Shown in pieces: positions 17,124 through 26,411 of a stretch of DNA of 64,000 bases. The position numbers were made by a program, and so were the translations under genes. Within the stretch, counting starts at the first letter, position 1, and each line of letters opens with the position of its first letter. The DNA comes from Pedobacter sp. Leaf250. GTDB taxonomy: Bacteria > Bacteroidota > Bacteroidia > Sphingobacteriales > Sphingobacteriaceae. The stretch lies in NCBI RefSeq assembly GCF_920984735.1, contig NZ_CAKLBU010000004.1, positions 62,001-126,000 of the forward strand. The letters run 5' to 3'. Under the pieces are notes generated by a model that made no database searches, was not told where the DNA came from, and saw only the letters and a list, made by a program, of their open reading frames with translations.

Positions 17124-17951
17124 CTAGACGATATTATGTAAGATATCAGGATGCTCATCACCTTTATATTCACCGGCAATTTTACGGTATGCAACCGTTA
17201 AAGCTACACTGGAAAGTGGAACAATGATGAACGAGCTCAAAATATTTACAATAAAAGCAATAAATGGCCAGTGCAATAAATTAAATAATAAATAGATTAA
17301 ATATCCTCCACCAAGCACCAATAATAACAATAAGATCTTGGTAAAATTCCCTTTTGTAATGGCTAAGCTCAATTTAATAGATTCGAATGGAGCTGCATTT
17401 TTATCAATAATAAAAAATGGAAAGAAGGAAATTCTTAACCATGTGATGAATAATGCTAAAATGGCTATACCAACAGCAATTTGAGTAATTACAACTCCTG
17501 TTGTTTGAAAACTTTCTACCCATCCAATTCGCACCAGATACCTTAAAACAGGATCTAATACATACAAAACTGGGAACAATATTAGCCCGATAAAAAGTAT
17601 ACAGGCAATAAAATATAACGTAGCAACTAGAAAACGAATAATCTGTTGTCTGGTAGGTAAAGTATCTACGATTTTTACATCATTTTCTTCATCATCCATT
17701 AAATGAAAAATGTACTTAAATAGAGAAAGATTAATCGTAAAATATAGAAACACGAACACAATTGCCATTACAACACTAAGCACTTTGCTAACATCTTTAA
17801 TAAAAAAAGCCATTAAACTGGATGCACTTGCAGTGATAAACATTAAAAAACAAAGCGTAGCAATAGAGAAATAGTGCTTTCTGGTTATGCTCCAAGCCTT
17901 TTGGATCACATCGTTAACGGCAAACGTACTTTCTTTTAAATAGTTGATCAT
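17124..17951 (-). CDS. Multi-spanning membrane protein, unknown function
   Basis: A 275-residue protein with about six membrane helices at roughly 28-52, 58-82, 105-135, 150-172, 190-215 and 225-255. A conserved-looking motif WLRISFFPFFIIDKNAAPFE (about 167) precedes SIKLSLAITKGN, an arrangement resembling the membrane domain found in glycerophosphodiester phosphodiesterases and DUF975-like proteins. There is no enzymatic motif. It is placed between the GH3-like gene and a glycosyltransferase on the same strand. I cannot name the function. Confidence 0.7.
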   Translation of the reverse strand: MINYLKESTFAVNDVIQKAWSITRKHYFSIATLCFLMFITASASSLMAFFIKDVSKVLSVVMAIVFVFLYFTINLSLFKYIFHLMDDEENDVKIVDTLPTRQQIIRFLVATLYFIACILFIGLILFPVLYVLDPVLRYLVRIGWVESFQTTGVVITQIAVGIAILALFITWLRISFFPFFIIDKNAAPFESIKLSLAITKGNFTKILLLLLVLGGGYLIYLLFNLLHWPFIAFIVNILSSFIIVPLSSVALTVAYRKIAGEYKGDEHPDILHNIV

Positions 17952-18091
17952 TTAGCTTTTTAGTTGGCTGTTTAGTTGGTTAGGTGTTTAGTTATAAAGT
18001 TGTTTGAACATTAATTATAGTTAGCTTTTCAGGATTTTGTTCTCTCTACCCATTCCCATTTTCCATTTTCGATTTTCAATTTCCTTTTTCA

Positions 18092-19066
18092 TCATCCATT
18101 TCCTCCACTAAATACCACTCGTTTAAATAAATCCTGAATAAATCCTAAACCGTAAGCCGTTAGTTGGATGAATGAAGATATAATGCTCAAAAATGCAACT
18201 TTTAAAGATTTATTTACAGACCAAGCGTGAAAAAATATCAACATAAAATACACCAAAAGCAAAAAGTTACAAACATAAGCCAAAGGCGGATAGATGAAAT
18301 TGCATAAAATGGTAAATCCAAAACCTAAAGTAAAAATAGCAGGAAAAAAATGAACCAATTTTAATTCTTTTGGGAAGTGTTTATAAATATTAATCCTTGC
18401 TCTTCCAAAAAAATGTAATTGCTTATAAAACTGACTGAAACTTGTTCTGCGTTTATGGTAAACTTTCGCCTCGGGTATTAACCCAATTTTAAAACCAGCT
18501 TCATGAATCCGAATACTGTACTCGATGTCCTCTCCCAATCGGGTTAAGATAAAGCCACCAACCTTTTCCCAGGCCTGGCGAGACACCCCCATATTAAAGC
18601 TCCTTGGATGAAACTGACCAACATGTTTTTTATTCCCACGGATACCTCCAGTGGTGAAAGGAGATGTCATGGCGTAACTGATGGCTTTTTGAACCGGCGT
18701 AAAACTATCATGTGCAGCATCAGGGCCACCATAGGCATCTAAATGATGCTCGTATAAATAGTTTTTTACGATTTCTAAATAATCAGCAGGAACAAGAATG
18801 TCCGAATCAAAAATAATGAAATAATCTCCTGTTGCTCTTTCAAACGCATAATTACGAGCAAAACCCTGACCAGCATTTTCCTTGAAATAGTATTTGATAT
18901 CAAGTTGATCAGCATATGAATCAACAATTGCTTTTGCATCATTTTTCGATCCATCTTCAATAACCAAAACTTCAAACTGTAAATAAGTTTGTTTGGTTAA
19001 GGTATATAAAAGCTCGTCTATTTCTTGTGGACGATTATAAAGTGGAATGATGATGGAGAAAAACAT
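18092..19066 (-). CDS. Family 2 glycosyltransferase
   Basis: A 324-residue GT2 (GT-A fold) inverting glycosyltransferase. The start FFSIIIPLYNRPQEIDELL is typical. EVLVIEDGSKND (about 33), the metal-binding DSD in FIIFDSDILVPADYL (about 88-91) and the acceptor-side RLGEDIEYSIRIHEAGF (about 176) are all present. Three C-terminal hydrophobic segments (about 235-315) anchor it to the membrane. The bacterial envelope or exopolysaccharide is the likely destination, but the donor and acceptor are unknown. It lies 70 bases downstream of another GT2 gene with a hairpin in between. Confidence 0.9.
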   Translation of the reverse strand: MFFSIIIPLYNRPQEIDELLYTLTKQTYLQFEVLVIEDGSKNDAKAIVDSYADQLDIKYYFKENAGQGFARNYAFERATGDYFIIFDSDILVPADYLEIVKNYLYEHHLDAYGGPDAAHDSFTPVQKAISYAMTSPFTTGGIRGNKKHVGQFHPRSFNMGVSRQAWEKVGGFILTRLGEDIEYSIRIHEAGFKIGLIPEAKVYHKRRTSFSQFYKQLHFFGRARINIYKHFPKELKLVHFFPAIFTLGFGFTILCNFIYPPLAYVCNFLLLVYFMLIFFHAWSVNKSLKVAFLSIISSFIQLTAYGLGFIQDLFKRVVFSGGNG

Positions 19067-19086
19067 GTTTTGAAGATGGAAAAGGG

Positions 19087-19132
19087 AAAATGTAAGATGT
19101 TAAATGGAATTCCGTTTTACATCTTACATTTT
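19087..19132. repeat. Inverted repeat between two glycosyltransferase genes
   Basis: An 18-base arm at 19087-19104 (AAAATGTAAGATGTTAAA) pairs with 19115-19132 with one mismatch around a 10-base loop. It fills the short gap between the two GT2 genes. It may act as a terminator or processing hairpin; a clean T-run is absent on the minus strand. Confidence 0.45.
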
Positions 19133-19136
19133 ACAT

Positions 19137-20087
19137 CTATTTAAGTTCTTTTTCAATTAAATACTGGTTTCTTTCTGGTGCGTTACGCGATAGAAGTTCG
19201 GCAATAAAACCTGCAAGGAACATTTGCGAACCTACAACGATTGCAACTAACGATAAATAAAATAGTGGTTGCTGCGTAACATCGCGATAAGCTAAGCCTT
19301 TCCATATTAACACCTGCTTTTCTATTATTACATAAAGCGACATGATGATACCGATAAAGAAACTCAATACCCCCAATGAACCGAAAAAGTGCATTGGGCG
19401 TTTGCCAAACTTACCTACAAAGAAGATAGAAAGTAAATCTAAAAAGCCATTGATAAATCTGCTAAAACCAAATTTGGTTGTTCCGTATTTGCGGGCTCTA
19501 TGTTCTACAACCTGTTCTGAAATCTTATTAAATCCTGCCCATTTGGCAATTACAGGTATGTAACGATGCATTTCGCCATATACTTCGATGGTTTTGACGA
19601 CATCACTACGGTATGCTTTTAAGCCACAATTGAAATCATTCAATTCGATTCCGCTCATTTTGCGTGTTGCGGCATTAAATAGTTTCGTAGGAACTGTTTT
19701 GGTAATTGGATCGTAACGTTTCTTTTTCCAGCCCGAAATCAAATCTAATTTTTCTTCTTTAATACGGCGGTATAATTCCGGAATTTCATCAGGACTATCT
19801 TGTAAATCGGCATCCATGGTTATCACCACATCGCCCTGTGTGGCTTCAAAACCAACATTCAATGCCGCAGATTTACCATAATTTCTTCTGAATTTAATAC
19901 CCTTAATGGCTGGATTTTGAAGTCTTAAGGTTTCGATTACTTCCCAAGATTGATCTGTACTCCCATCATCAATCAAAACAATCTCATAACTGAAATTATT
20001 TTCAACCATTACTTTATCAATCCATGCCGTTAATTCGGGCAGTGATTCGTCTTCGTTGAATAAGGGTACTACAACTGATATATCCAT
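19137..20087 (-). CDS. Polyprenyl-phosphate glycosyltransferase (GtrB/DPM1-like GT2)
   Basis: A 316-residue GT2 protein of the dolichyl/undecaprenyl-phosphate sugar transferase type, which loads a hexose onto the lipid carrier at the inner membrane. Motifs are ISVVVPLFNEDESLPEL at the N-terminus, EIVLIDDGSTDQSWEV (about 35) and the metal motif DADLQD in VITMDADLQDSPDEIPEL (about 93). FNCGLKAYRSDV (about 152) follows. Two C-terminal membrane helices (about 233-258 and 275-298) are as in GtrB/ArnC-like enzymes. The product would feed envelope glycan or glycolipid modification. The gene ends 70 bases before the next GT2. Confidence 0.92.
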   Translation of the reverse strand: MDISVVVPLFNEDESLPELTAWIDKVMVENNFSYEIVLIDDGSTDQSWEVIETLRLQNPAIKGIKFRRNYGKSAALNVGFEATQGDVVITMDADLQDSPDEIPELYRRIKEEKLDLISGWKKKRYDPITKTVPTKLFNAATRKMSGIELNDFNCGLKAYRSDVVKTIEVYGEMHRYIPVIAKWAGFNKISEQVVEHRARKYGTTKFGFSRFINGFLDLLSIFFVGKFGKRPMHFFGSLGVLSFFIGIIMSLYVIIEKQVLIWKGLAYRDVTQQPLFYLSLVAIVVGSQMFLAGFIAELLSRNAPERNQYLIEKELK

Positions 20088-20214
20088 TTAGGTAGAAAGT
20101 AAAAAGTAGAAAGTAAAAAGACCAAAGCCATTAAACTAATACTTTAAAAATAAAACGTGCAAATTTCATCAAATTAAATGATAAAACCTGCACGTTCGAA
20201 ATTTTATAGATTAA

Positions 20215-20784
20215 CTAACCCTCTTTTGGGAAAGTATTGAAAGTTGTTGGTTCTTTTTTCTTTAAAATTGCGGCTAAGATTAATGATAAAACACCATACA
20301 TTGCCAACGAGACTCCAAAACTAGTGAATGAATTTTTCAATGTTGGCGCAAGTTTTTCTTCCATATTACCTGCTTTTTCAAGTGCTTCATCTATTTGTTC
20401 AGATGCCATTCCAAATTTCTCCATCATGGCTCTTTGCGAATCCGTAATGGCAGCCGCTGCTCTAGCTGGCAATTCGGGATCAATAACTGTCATCAATACT
20501 ACATTGTATAAAACAGAAACCAAGGCCAAAATTAAAGCAATAATTAAATAAGATTTAAAAGCTTCACCAAATGTCCAGAAACCACCAATTTCTTTACGGA
20601 TGGTAATTCCTACAAATACCAACAATACAATAAAAATAATTAGAATGATAAAAGGCAATGCGAAATTGGTATAAAGCATTACTGGATTAATGAAATGTAG
20701 CGTTAATGAAATTGCAACAGATACCGCTGCAAGTATGAAACCATACTTAAGGGATAATTTTGTGATAAGCGCACTTTTGTCCAT
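20215..20784 (-). CDS. DUF4199 membrane protein
   Basis: A 189-residue integral membrane protein of the Bacteroidota-specific DUF4199 type. There are four membrane helices (about 15-33, 38-60, 75-105 and 150-172), with a soluble loop (about 105-148) rich in Glu/Ala/Met between the last two. The pattern IRKEIGGFWTFGEAFKSYL (about 63), a short cytosolic segment before helix 3, is characteristic. It starts 10 bases after the stop of the 20795-21463 gene, so the two are likely cotranscribed. The function of the family is not known. Confidence 0.8.
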   Translation of the reverse strand: MDKSALITKLSLKYGFILAAVSVAISLTLHFINPVMLYTNFALPFIILIIFIVLLVFVGITIRKEIGGFWTFGEAFKSYLIIALILALVSVLYNVVLMTVIDPELPARAAAAITDSQRAMMEKFGMASEQIDEALEKAGNMEEKLAPTLKNSFTSFGVSLAMYGVLSLILAAILKKKEPTTFNTFPKEG

Positions 20785-20794
20785 AGTATTTAAT

Positions 20795-21463
20795 TTAGTT
20801 GTTAATGGTGGTAATCAATATATAAGTAGCAGAATCAAACGATTTGTTACTGCTAAATTGAATTATTTCTTTAGTTGTAGTTGCACTGCCTTCAACATCT
20901 AAGAAAAATGCCATAAACGGGACAAATAATTCTTCCATTTCTTCGCTGATGTTTAGAGTTGGTGCTGTTTTGCAAATCTCTTCTACACTGCTTTCTGCCA
21001 ACTGCTGGTTGCTGATCATCTCTTCATAAATCTCAAATTCATCTTGAAACTCATCATCCTCTACCAATAAAAACTCTTTTAAGAAATCGCCTAATTCAGG
21101 TTCTATATCTTCATCTTTACATTCTTTAATGTATAGCAATAGATTTAAAAGCTCTGTTCCCCTATCAATGGTTTCTTCTTCAATATTGGCCCATTCATCA
21201 CTCTCCAAATAATCATCTTCCAGTTTTTGAACATCACTGCTGAAAAAATTAACCATCAGCAAATCGAAAAATACTTCACGAAGTTCTTCAAATTTCGGAT
21301 GCGAATCAAATACCACATCAAAAGCGGTTACTTTATCCATGAAATTTACATCAAGCTCAAAAGCTGCTAGTAATTCCGTTTCAAAACCCTCTACATTTAT
21401 TGCCGAAACCTCAGCATATTTATTTAATGATGCGACAAGCGCTGATTTTACTCTGTTATCCAT
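20795..21463 (-). CDS. Acidic protein of unknown function
   Basis: About 222 residues from ATG 21463 (MDNRVKSALVAS); a start at 21478 would add five residues. The protein is strongly acidic, with long runs of Asp/Glu-rich helices (for example LEDDYLESDEWANIEEE at about 80 and VEDDEFQDEFEIYEEM at about 135) and no signal peptide, membrane helix or cysteine motif. The N- and C-terminal parts (INVEGFETELLAAF, SFDSATYILITTINN) are more ordinary. I do not recognise the family. It is upstream of, and only 10 bases from, the DUF4199 gene. Confidence 0.6.
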   Translation of the reverse strand: MDNRVKSALVASLNKYAEVSAINVEGFETELLAAFELDVNFMDKVTAFDVVFDSHPKFEELREVFFDLLMVNFFSSDVQKLEDDYLESDEWANIEEETIDRGTELLNLLLYIKECKDEDIEPELGDFLKEFLLVEDDEFQDEFEIYEEMISNQQLAESSVEEICKTAPTLNISEEMEELFVPFMAFFLDVEGSATTTKEIIQFSSNKSFDSATYILITTINN

Positions 21464-21534
21464 ATTTTTTAGTATCAAGTATATAGTTCAAGTATCAAGA
21501 CATTGATAAGTTGCAAGCTTTAGTCTTTCTTCTT

Positions 21535-22791
21535 TTAGCTTTCTTGGAGTTGATTATTATTGTAAACCAGAACTACTTTCCCTATTAATTCTGTTCCTAA
21601 TAGAGGACTGTTTGCTGATTTAGATAAGTTAGTTATTGTATTGTAAGCCCATTTTTCATTCGGGTTATATACGTTAAAGTTAGCTTCTTGCCCCTCTTGA
21701 ATCGACGGAATATTTAAATTTAGCAATTTACGTGGGTTAATAGACAATTTCTCTGCAATTAAGCTAGCTTCCAATCCTGCTTTTAACAATAAAGGTAAAA
21801 CCGTTTGCAATGCAATTATACCATAATGCGCAATTTCGAATTCTACATTTTTAAATTCTATTTCTTCTGGACGGTGTTGCGAAGTAATGGCATCAATTGT
21901 TCCATCTTTTAAACCAGCAATAAGTGCTTTTACATCCGCTTTGCCACGCAATGGCGGTTTTACTTTATAATTGCTGTCAAAATCTACCAATAAATCTTCA
22001 GTAAAAACCAAATGATGAGCAGTTACATCACAAGAGATTTGAACACCATCTTTCTTCGCCTTACGGATGAGCGCAACCGAACCAGCGGTAGAAATATTGC
22101 TGATGTGGATTTTAGTATCGTTGTATTGTGCTAAAAAAATATCACGGGCAATATGCATTTCTTCAGCCAAAGCAGGCAAACCCTTCATGCCTAGAAGCAC
22201 AGAATTTTTGCTCTCATTGATCTGCGATTTACCCGCAATCGATTTATTCTCAGGATAAACCATTAGCAAAGCATCGAAACCCTTTGCATACTGTAAAGCA
22301 CGACTCATAAAGCCATCATCTTGTAAAGCCTTGTCGCCATCAGAAAATGCAACTGCCCCCGCTTGTTGCATATCAAATAGCTCGGCAAGTTCTTTCGCCT
22401 CGCGATTTTGACTGATTGCACCAATGGGATAAACATCAACCAGATTATTTTTTGCTTTGTTTACGATGTATTCTACCTGAGATTTCGACTGAACCACCGG
22501 GCTGGTTTGAGGCAAAAGAGCCAGGCCCGTAAAACCACCAGCTTTTGCTGTGGCCGTTAACGTTTGAATATCTTCCTTGGTTTCGAAACCAGGATCGCCG
22601 GCAACGCAGTTTAAATCGAAAAATCCGGGTGTTAGAAATGCGCCCTGACCATCAAAAACAGTTTCGTTTTTTTCGGCAGTTAATTTACCTATGTTTTGAA
22701 TTTTACCATCAACTACTCTCACATCGCATTGTTGCTTATCAAAGTTACTTTGCGGATCGGCAATGGTTACATTTTTAACTAGGAGATTCAT
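21535..22791 (-). CDS. Dihydroorotase homologue lacking the metal-binding motif (inactive PyrC-type)
   Basis: A 418-residue amidohydrolase-fold protein of the multifunctional-complex type dihydroorotase family, which closes carbamoyl-aspartate to dihydroorotate in pyrimidine synthesis. The active-site HxH after the first strand is lost: PGFFDLNCVAGDPGFE (about 55-70) has Asn61 and Val63 where His-x-His belongs. Later positions also deviate, with HISNISTAGS (about 230) and TSQHRPEE (about 290) where DHAPH is usual. Length and overall fold are intact. Such inactive homologues often act as structural partners of aspartate transcarbamoylase. It overlaps the BatA-type gene upstream by 4 bases (ATGA), so translation is probably coupled. 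Confidence 0.85.
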   Translation of the reverse strand: MNLLVKNVTIADPQSNFDKQQCDVRVVDGKIQNIGKLTAEKNETVFDGQGAFLTPGFFDLNCVAGDPGFETKEDIQTLTATAKAGGFTGLALLPQTSPVVQSKSQVEYIVNKAKNNLVDVYPIGAISQNREAKELAELFDMQQAGAVAFSDGDKALQDDGFMSRALQYAKGFDALLMVYPENKSIAGKSQINESKNSVLLGMKGLPALAEEMHIARDIFLAQYNDTKIHISNISTAGSVALIRKAKKDGVQISCDVTAHHLVFTEDLLVDFDSNYKVKPPLRGKADVKALIAGLKDGTIDAITSQHRPEEIEFKNVEFEIAHYGIIALQTVLPLLLKAGLEASLIAEKLSINPRKLLNLNIPSIQEGQEANFNVYNPNEKWAYNTITNLSKSANSPLLGTELIGKVVLVYNNNQLQES

Positions 22792-24827
22792 ATTGTTTTT
22801 TTAGGGTTGTTAAAAAATCGGATGAGCAGAATTTCTGCTGCAATAAAAATCAGCGACAAAATTAGACAAAGTTTCCATAATGTTTGTCCGATTTTATTGG
22901 CACCAGCTGTTAATTTTACCGCATCTTTATCGGTATCGAATATTTTCAAGTTACTTTTCCCGGCAAGGTTATCAAGTTCTGCTATACTCAAATAATGCAT
23001 ATCAGATTCTGCCCTACTATTGTTAAATGCATAAATAGCCAGCAAAGAATCGGCTAAATATAGATTGTAAAAACCAGCGTTTTTAATCTGGTCGGCAACA
23101 TAAATAAGCGTTTTACCATCTGCCTGGCGAATTTCCGGAATCGCCTCGAAATTTTTTGCAGTAAGTTTCAAAGTCTGATTTTTGCCCAGATTAATCTTTT
23201 TGCTAGCCAATGCATTATCATTTCCGAGATGGTAATAAAGCGCAGTTTCATTTCCAGCATTTAAAGCCAAACGATACATGAGTGGAACAAAAACAGGATG
23301 TCGTGCCAAATTCCCATCAACAGTATTGAGTCCGGTTGCCGATAAATAGGCTGTTCCGTTCCCTACTCCATATTTTGCGAAGAAAAGTTTTTTGCCAGGT
23401 AGAGCCAAAATATTTTCTTTATTGGATGAGTTATTCTCGACAAAAGAAAAATATCGATTAACGGTGGGCAAATCGAGGTTTTTAGGGATCTCTTCAAAAA
23501 CTGTTTTAAAAATTGGATTTTGAAGATCGATCTGATCAACCTTGGTTTCTGTTTTGGTTAAACTTTGAATGGAAGGCAATGATAATCCATTTAAAAAGGC
23601 ATTGTAAGCTTGAATATCAGCATCCAAATCTGGAAATATAACAACTGCACCGCCAGCGTTTAAATAGTTTTTTAGCTGTTGAGCCAAACCACTTGAAGGA
23701 TTTTTCAGTCCATTAAGTACAATTAAACCAAAGTTGGCAAAACCGCTGTAATTAATATTACTTTCTGAATTCTCGGCGAGATTGTAATAATTATCCGCAG
23801 CAAAAAGGGCTTTAAAGTAATTGCCTGCATTTGCGCCATTGATACTTAAAACAGATAAATTCTTATCAACTTTAAAACTAAACGACAAGGTATCATCAAA
23901 AGTTACTGGAAAATCTTTAATGGTAATAATTCCTTTTTGCCAGCCCGCTTTCAATCCGGAGAAGTTTAAAGTATCTTTTCTTGTTTTGCCAGCCGGGATG
24001 GTGATAGAACCCAATCCCTTTTGTTGGTTATTGATGCTTAGTTTTAAAGGAATATTTTTTGCCTCTTCATCAGAATAATTTTTTAACTGGACCACCAATT
24101 TTTCGTTGGCGCCTGGTTGATGATTTGGAGAAAGTACCCAAACACTATCTACTGCGACATTTGGCAAGGTTGTAGCATTCAGTTTTAAAAAAGCATATTG
24201 AATATCGCTCTTGGTTTCGAGCTTTTTTCCGGTAGCTATATTTTTCTGAAAATCGGAGATAATAAAACTATACTTATTTGCCGAACCTGTTAAAACATTT
24301 CCTTGCCGATTTAGTATTTGCTGGAGATTTCTGTTTGCAGGCGATATTTTAACATCTTCGAGTGCTTTCAAAAATTCATCTACATTTACCAATCTTTGGT
24401 GTTTACCTTCAAAATTATTGGTAAGGAGCTGAAAACGATCGTTTATACCAAAACCTTTTATCAATTCTTTAGCCCTTCGTTTAGCCTCATCCAATAAGTT
24501 GCCATCTTTATTAATGGCTTCCATGCTGTATGAATTATCGACATAGATGCTTATTGCATTATTTACGAATTTGTTTTTTTGCTCGCTTAGAGGAATATAA
24601 GGTTGGGCAAAAGCAAGTACAAGAAAGATAATAGCAAGAATTCGTGATAATAAAATCAACAGATTTTTAAGTTTCTCTTTCGATGAATTTTGCTGTTCTA
24701 CCTCTTTTAAAAGCCGAACATTAGAAAAATAAACTTTTTTAAATCTCCGGAAATTAAATAAATGAATGATAACCGGAATTGCAACCGATAAGAGTGCGAA
24801 AAGAAAGCCCGGATAAAGGAAATTCAT
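22788..24827 (-). CDS. BatA-domain, vWA-like membrane protein
   Basis: A 679-residue membrane protein. The N-terminal BatA domain is unmistakable: MNFLYPGFLFALLSVAIPV, then IHLFNFRRFKKVYFSNVRLL, then a second helix with AQPYIP (about 70-80). A vWA-like domain (about 85-250) follows with DNSYSMEA at 93-100, a usual MIDAS-type DxSxS. Next is a beta-rich region and a glutamine-amidotransferase-like segment (about 330-470, GLIVLNGLKNPS and GGAVVIFPDLD). A final membrane helix lies at about 650-672. The same architecture occurs in gliding/aerotolerance-associated Bacteroidota proteins of unknown biochemical role. Its stop overlaps the start of the dead dihydroorotase gene. Confidence 0.85.
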   Translation of the reverse strand: MNFLYPGFLFALLSVAIPVIIHLFNFRRFKKVYFSNVRLLKEVEQQNSSKEKLKNLLILLSRILAIIFLVLAFAQPYIPLSEQKNKFVNNAISIYVDNSYSMEAINKDGNLLDEAKRRAKELIKGFGINDRFQLLTNNFEGKHQRLVNVDEFLKALEDVKISPANRNLQQILNRQGNVLTGSANKYSFIISDFQKNIATGKKLETKSDIQYAFLKLNATTLPNVAVDSVWVLSPNHQPGANEKLVVQLKNYSDEEAKNIPLKLSINNQQKGLGSITIPAGKTRKDTLNFSGLKAGWQKGIITIKDFPVTFDDTLSFSFKVDKNLSVLSINGANAGNYFKALFAADNYYNLAENSESNINYSGFANFGLIVLNGLKNPSSGLAQQLKNYLNAGGAVVIFPDLDADIQAYNAFLNGLSLPSIQSLTKTETKVDQIDLQNPIFKTVFEEIPKNLDLPTVNRYFSFVENNSSNKENILALPGKKLFFAKYGVGNGTAYLSATGLNTVDGNLARHPVFVPLMYRLALNAGNETALYYHLGNDNALASKKINLGKNQTLKLTAKNFEAIPEIRQADGKTLIYVADQIKNAGFYNLYLADSLLAIYAFNNSRAESDMHYLSIAELDNLAGKSNLKIFDTDKDAVKLTAGANKIGQTLWKLCLILSLIFIAAEILLIRFFNNPKKTI

Positions 24828-24887
24828 TAAAAACCAAAGATAGAAAAATTATGGAGAGTGGAGAATATCAATTGTAATAAACTCGTT

Positions 24888-25292
24888 CTAATAAGAAAAA
24901 CCAGGAAATTCTATATTTACGATTTTCCAATTATTGTTATGCAAGGCAAAATACAGCTTAAAAGGACCACTTACAATTTTCGATTGTTTTTGAATCACAT
25001 CCCGATAACCGGCAACACCTTCTACAAAGCCCATCCCTTTCCCGTCACTTAGCAATTCAAAGTTAACATCGATAATATCATATCTGCCGCCAACATATTC
25101 ATCAGATTTGCCAAAAATACCTTTTAATCGGCTAATGATAATCCCTTTGCCAATCACCTTATTTCCCGGGAGGATAAAAAAATCATTGAGCTCATCAGTA
25201 ATAGATTTTGATTGTTTAAACCAGGCATTAATAAACCTAATGGCACTGTTTACGATATCAGCTTGATGATTAAAAGTGGTGTTATCTTGCAT
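24888..25292 (-). CDS. NTF2-like small protein, unknown function
   Basis: A 134-residue soluble protein. The helical N-terminus (IVNSAIRFINAWFKQSKSI) followed by beta strands ending in FKLYFALHNNNWKIVNIEFP looks like an NTF2-like/SnoaL cone fold. The 'LHNNNWKIVNIEF' ending is typical of that superfamily, in which proteins bind small ligands or act as isomerases. No catalytic residues can be named. It is on the same strand as the Ter operon but lies beyond its terminator hairpin, so it is probably a separate unit. Confidence 0.55.
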   Translation of the reverse strand: MQDNTTFNHQADIVNSAIRFINAWFKQSKSITDELNDFFILPGNKVIGKGIIISRLKGIFGKSDEYVGGRYDIIDVNFELLSDGKGMGFVEGVAGYRDVIQKQSKIVSGPFKLYFALHNNNWKIVNIEFPGFSY

Positions 25293-25301
25293 GTAATCTC
25301 T

Positions 25302-25338
25302 TAAAAAAATAATCGACCAGCTTAAAAGCTGATCGATT
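25302..25338 (-). terminator. Rho-independent terminator of the Ter operon
   Basis: AATCGACCAGCTT (25311-25323) pairs with AAGCTGATCGATT (25326-25338) with one C-A mismatch. On the minus strand the hairpin is followed by a run of T (complement of the A-run at 25303-25309). It sits 58 bases after the terC stop codon and just before the next gene. Confidence 0.75.
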
Positions 25339-25395
25339 AAAACTTTCCAAAGTTAACTATTCTTTGGCCTTTCTATAATCTGGTTTGGAGAATAA

Positions 25396-26400
25396 TTATT
25401 CGGCTACCTTTTCATCTTCTTTTTCAGGGAACATGATCGATAAAATTACAGATAGGATTAACACACCACCAATAACGATTAATGAATAAACAGAATCGAT
25501 GTGGAAGAACGGAGCGATAATCATTTTGATACCGATAAAAGAAAGGATAATGGCTAATCCGTATTTTAGCTTACTAAATAAGTGAATGAAGTTATCCAAC
25601 AAGAAAAACAAAGCACGTAAGCCTAAAATTGCGAAGATATTCGATGTGTAAAGGATCAGTGGATCTTTAGAAATGGCAAATATCGCTGGTATTGAATCGA
25701 CTGCAAAAAGCAAATCGGTAAATTCAATAACGGCAACCACAACCAAAAGCGGCGTAGCTAATTTTACGCCGTTTTCGATAGTGAAAAATTTATCGCCATC
25801 ATACTTATCACTTACTCTAAAAAACTTCCTTACCAATCTCGCTCCTCTGGTATTGTTATAATCCTCATCTTCATCATCATCATCTGCCGACCATGATTTA
25901 ATCCCGGCGTAAACCAAAAAAAGACCAAAAAGTGTCATGATGATGTTGATGTCATATTTAAATCCAGCAACGCCAAACAGACTTAAGATTTTATTTAAGT
26001 ATGTTAATTCTATAAAGAAAGCACCTGAAAAGATAAAAATGGCCCTTAAAACCAAAGCACCAATAATACCCCAGAAAAGTACTTTATGCTTGTTTTCATT
26101 GGCTACATCGAAAAACTTAAACACCAAAATGAATACAAAAAGATTATCTACCGAAAGTGCTTTTTCTATCCAATAAGCAGACTGAAACTGAGTAAATTTT
26201 TCAAACCCTAGCACATAATAAACGGCTCCACTAAAAATCATCGAAAGAGAAATCCACACAATAGACCATGTAATGGCTTCTTTATTAGAAATGGTATGGC
26301 TTTTTTTGTTGAACAGACCTAAGTCAATGATCAGCATTATAACAACCACAATTGCAAAGCCAGCAATTAAAAGTGGGTGATCAAACATGTTGTTACTCAT
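25396..26400 (-). CDS. terC: TerC/Alx-family membrane protein
   Basis: A 334-residue TerC-family integral membrane protein with about nine helices. Family motifs are IEKALSVDNLFVFILVFKFF (about 78-97) and EFTDLLFAVDSIPAIFAIS (about 227-245), each containing the conserved Asp within the membrane that is thought to bind metal. Members include tellurite-resistance TerC and the manganese exporter Alx. A cytosolic acidic stretch DDDDEDEDY (about 174) lies between helices. It is the last gene of the Ter operon, 12 bases after the kinase gene. TerC proteins are thought to form membrane complexes with TerD/TerB proteins; a metal-export role is also possible. Confidence 0.92.
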   Translation of the reverse strand: MSNNMFDHPLLIAGFAIVVVIMLIIDLGLFNKKSHTISNKEAITWSIVWISLSMIFSGAVYYVLGFEKFTQFQSAYWIEKALSVDNLFVFILVFKFFDVANENKHKVLFWGIIGALVLRAIFIFSGAFFIELTYLNKILSLFGVAGFKYDINIIMTLFGLFLVYAGIKSWSADDDDEDEDYNNTRGARLVRKFFRVSDKYDGDKFFTIENGVKLATPLLVVVAVIEFTDLLFAVDSIPAIFAISKDPLILYTSNIFAILGLRALFFLLDNFIHLFSKLKYGLAIILSFIGIKMIIAPFFHIDSVYSLIVIGGVLILSVILSIMFPEKEDEKVAE

Positions 26401-26411
26401 TATAATTTGTT

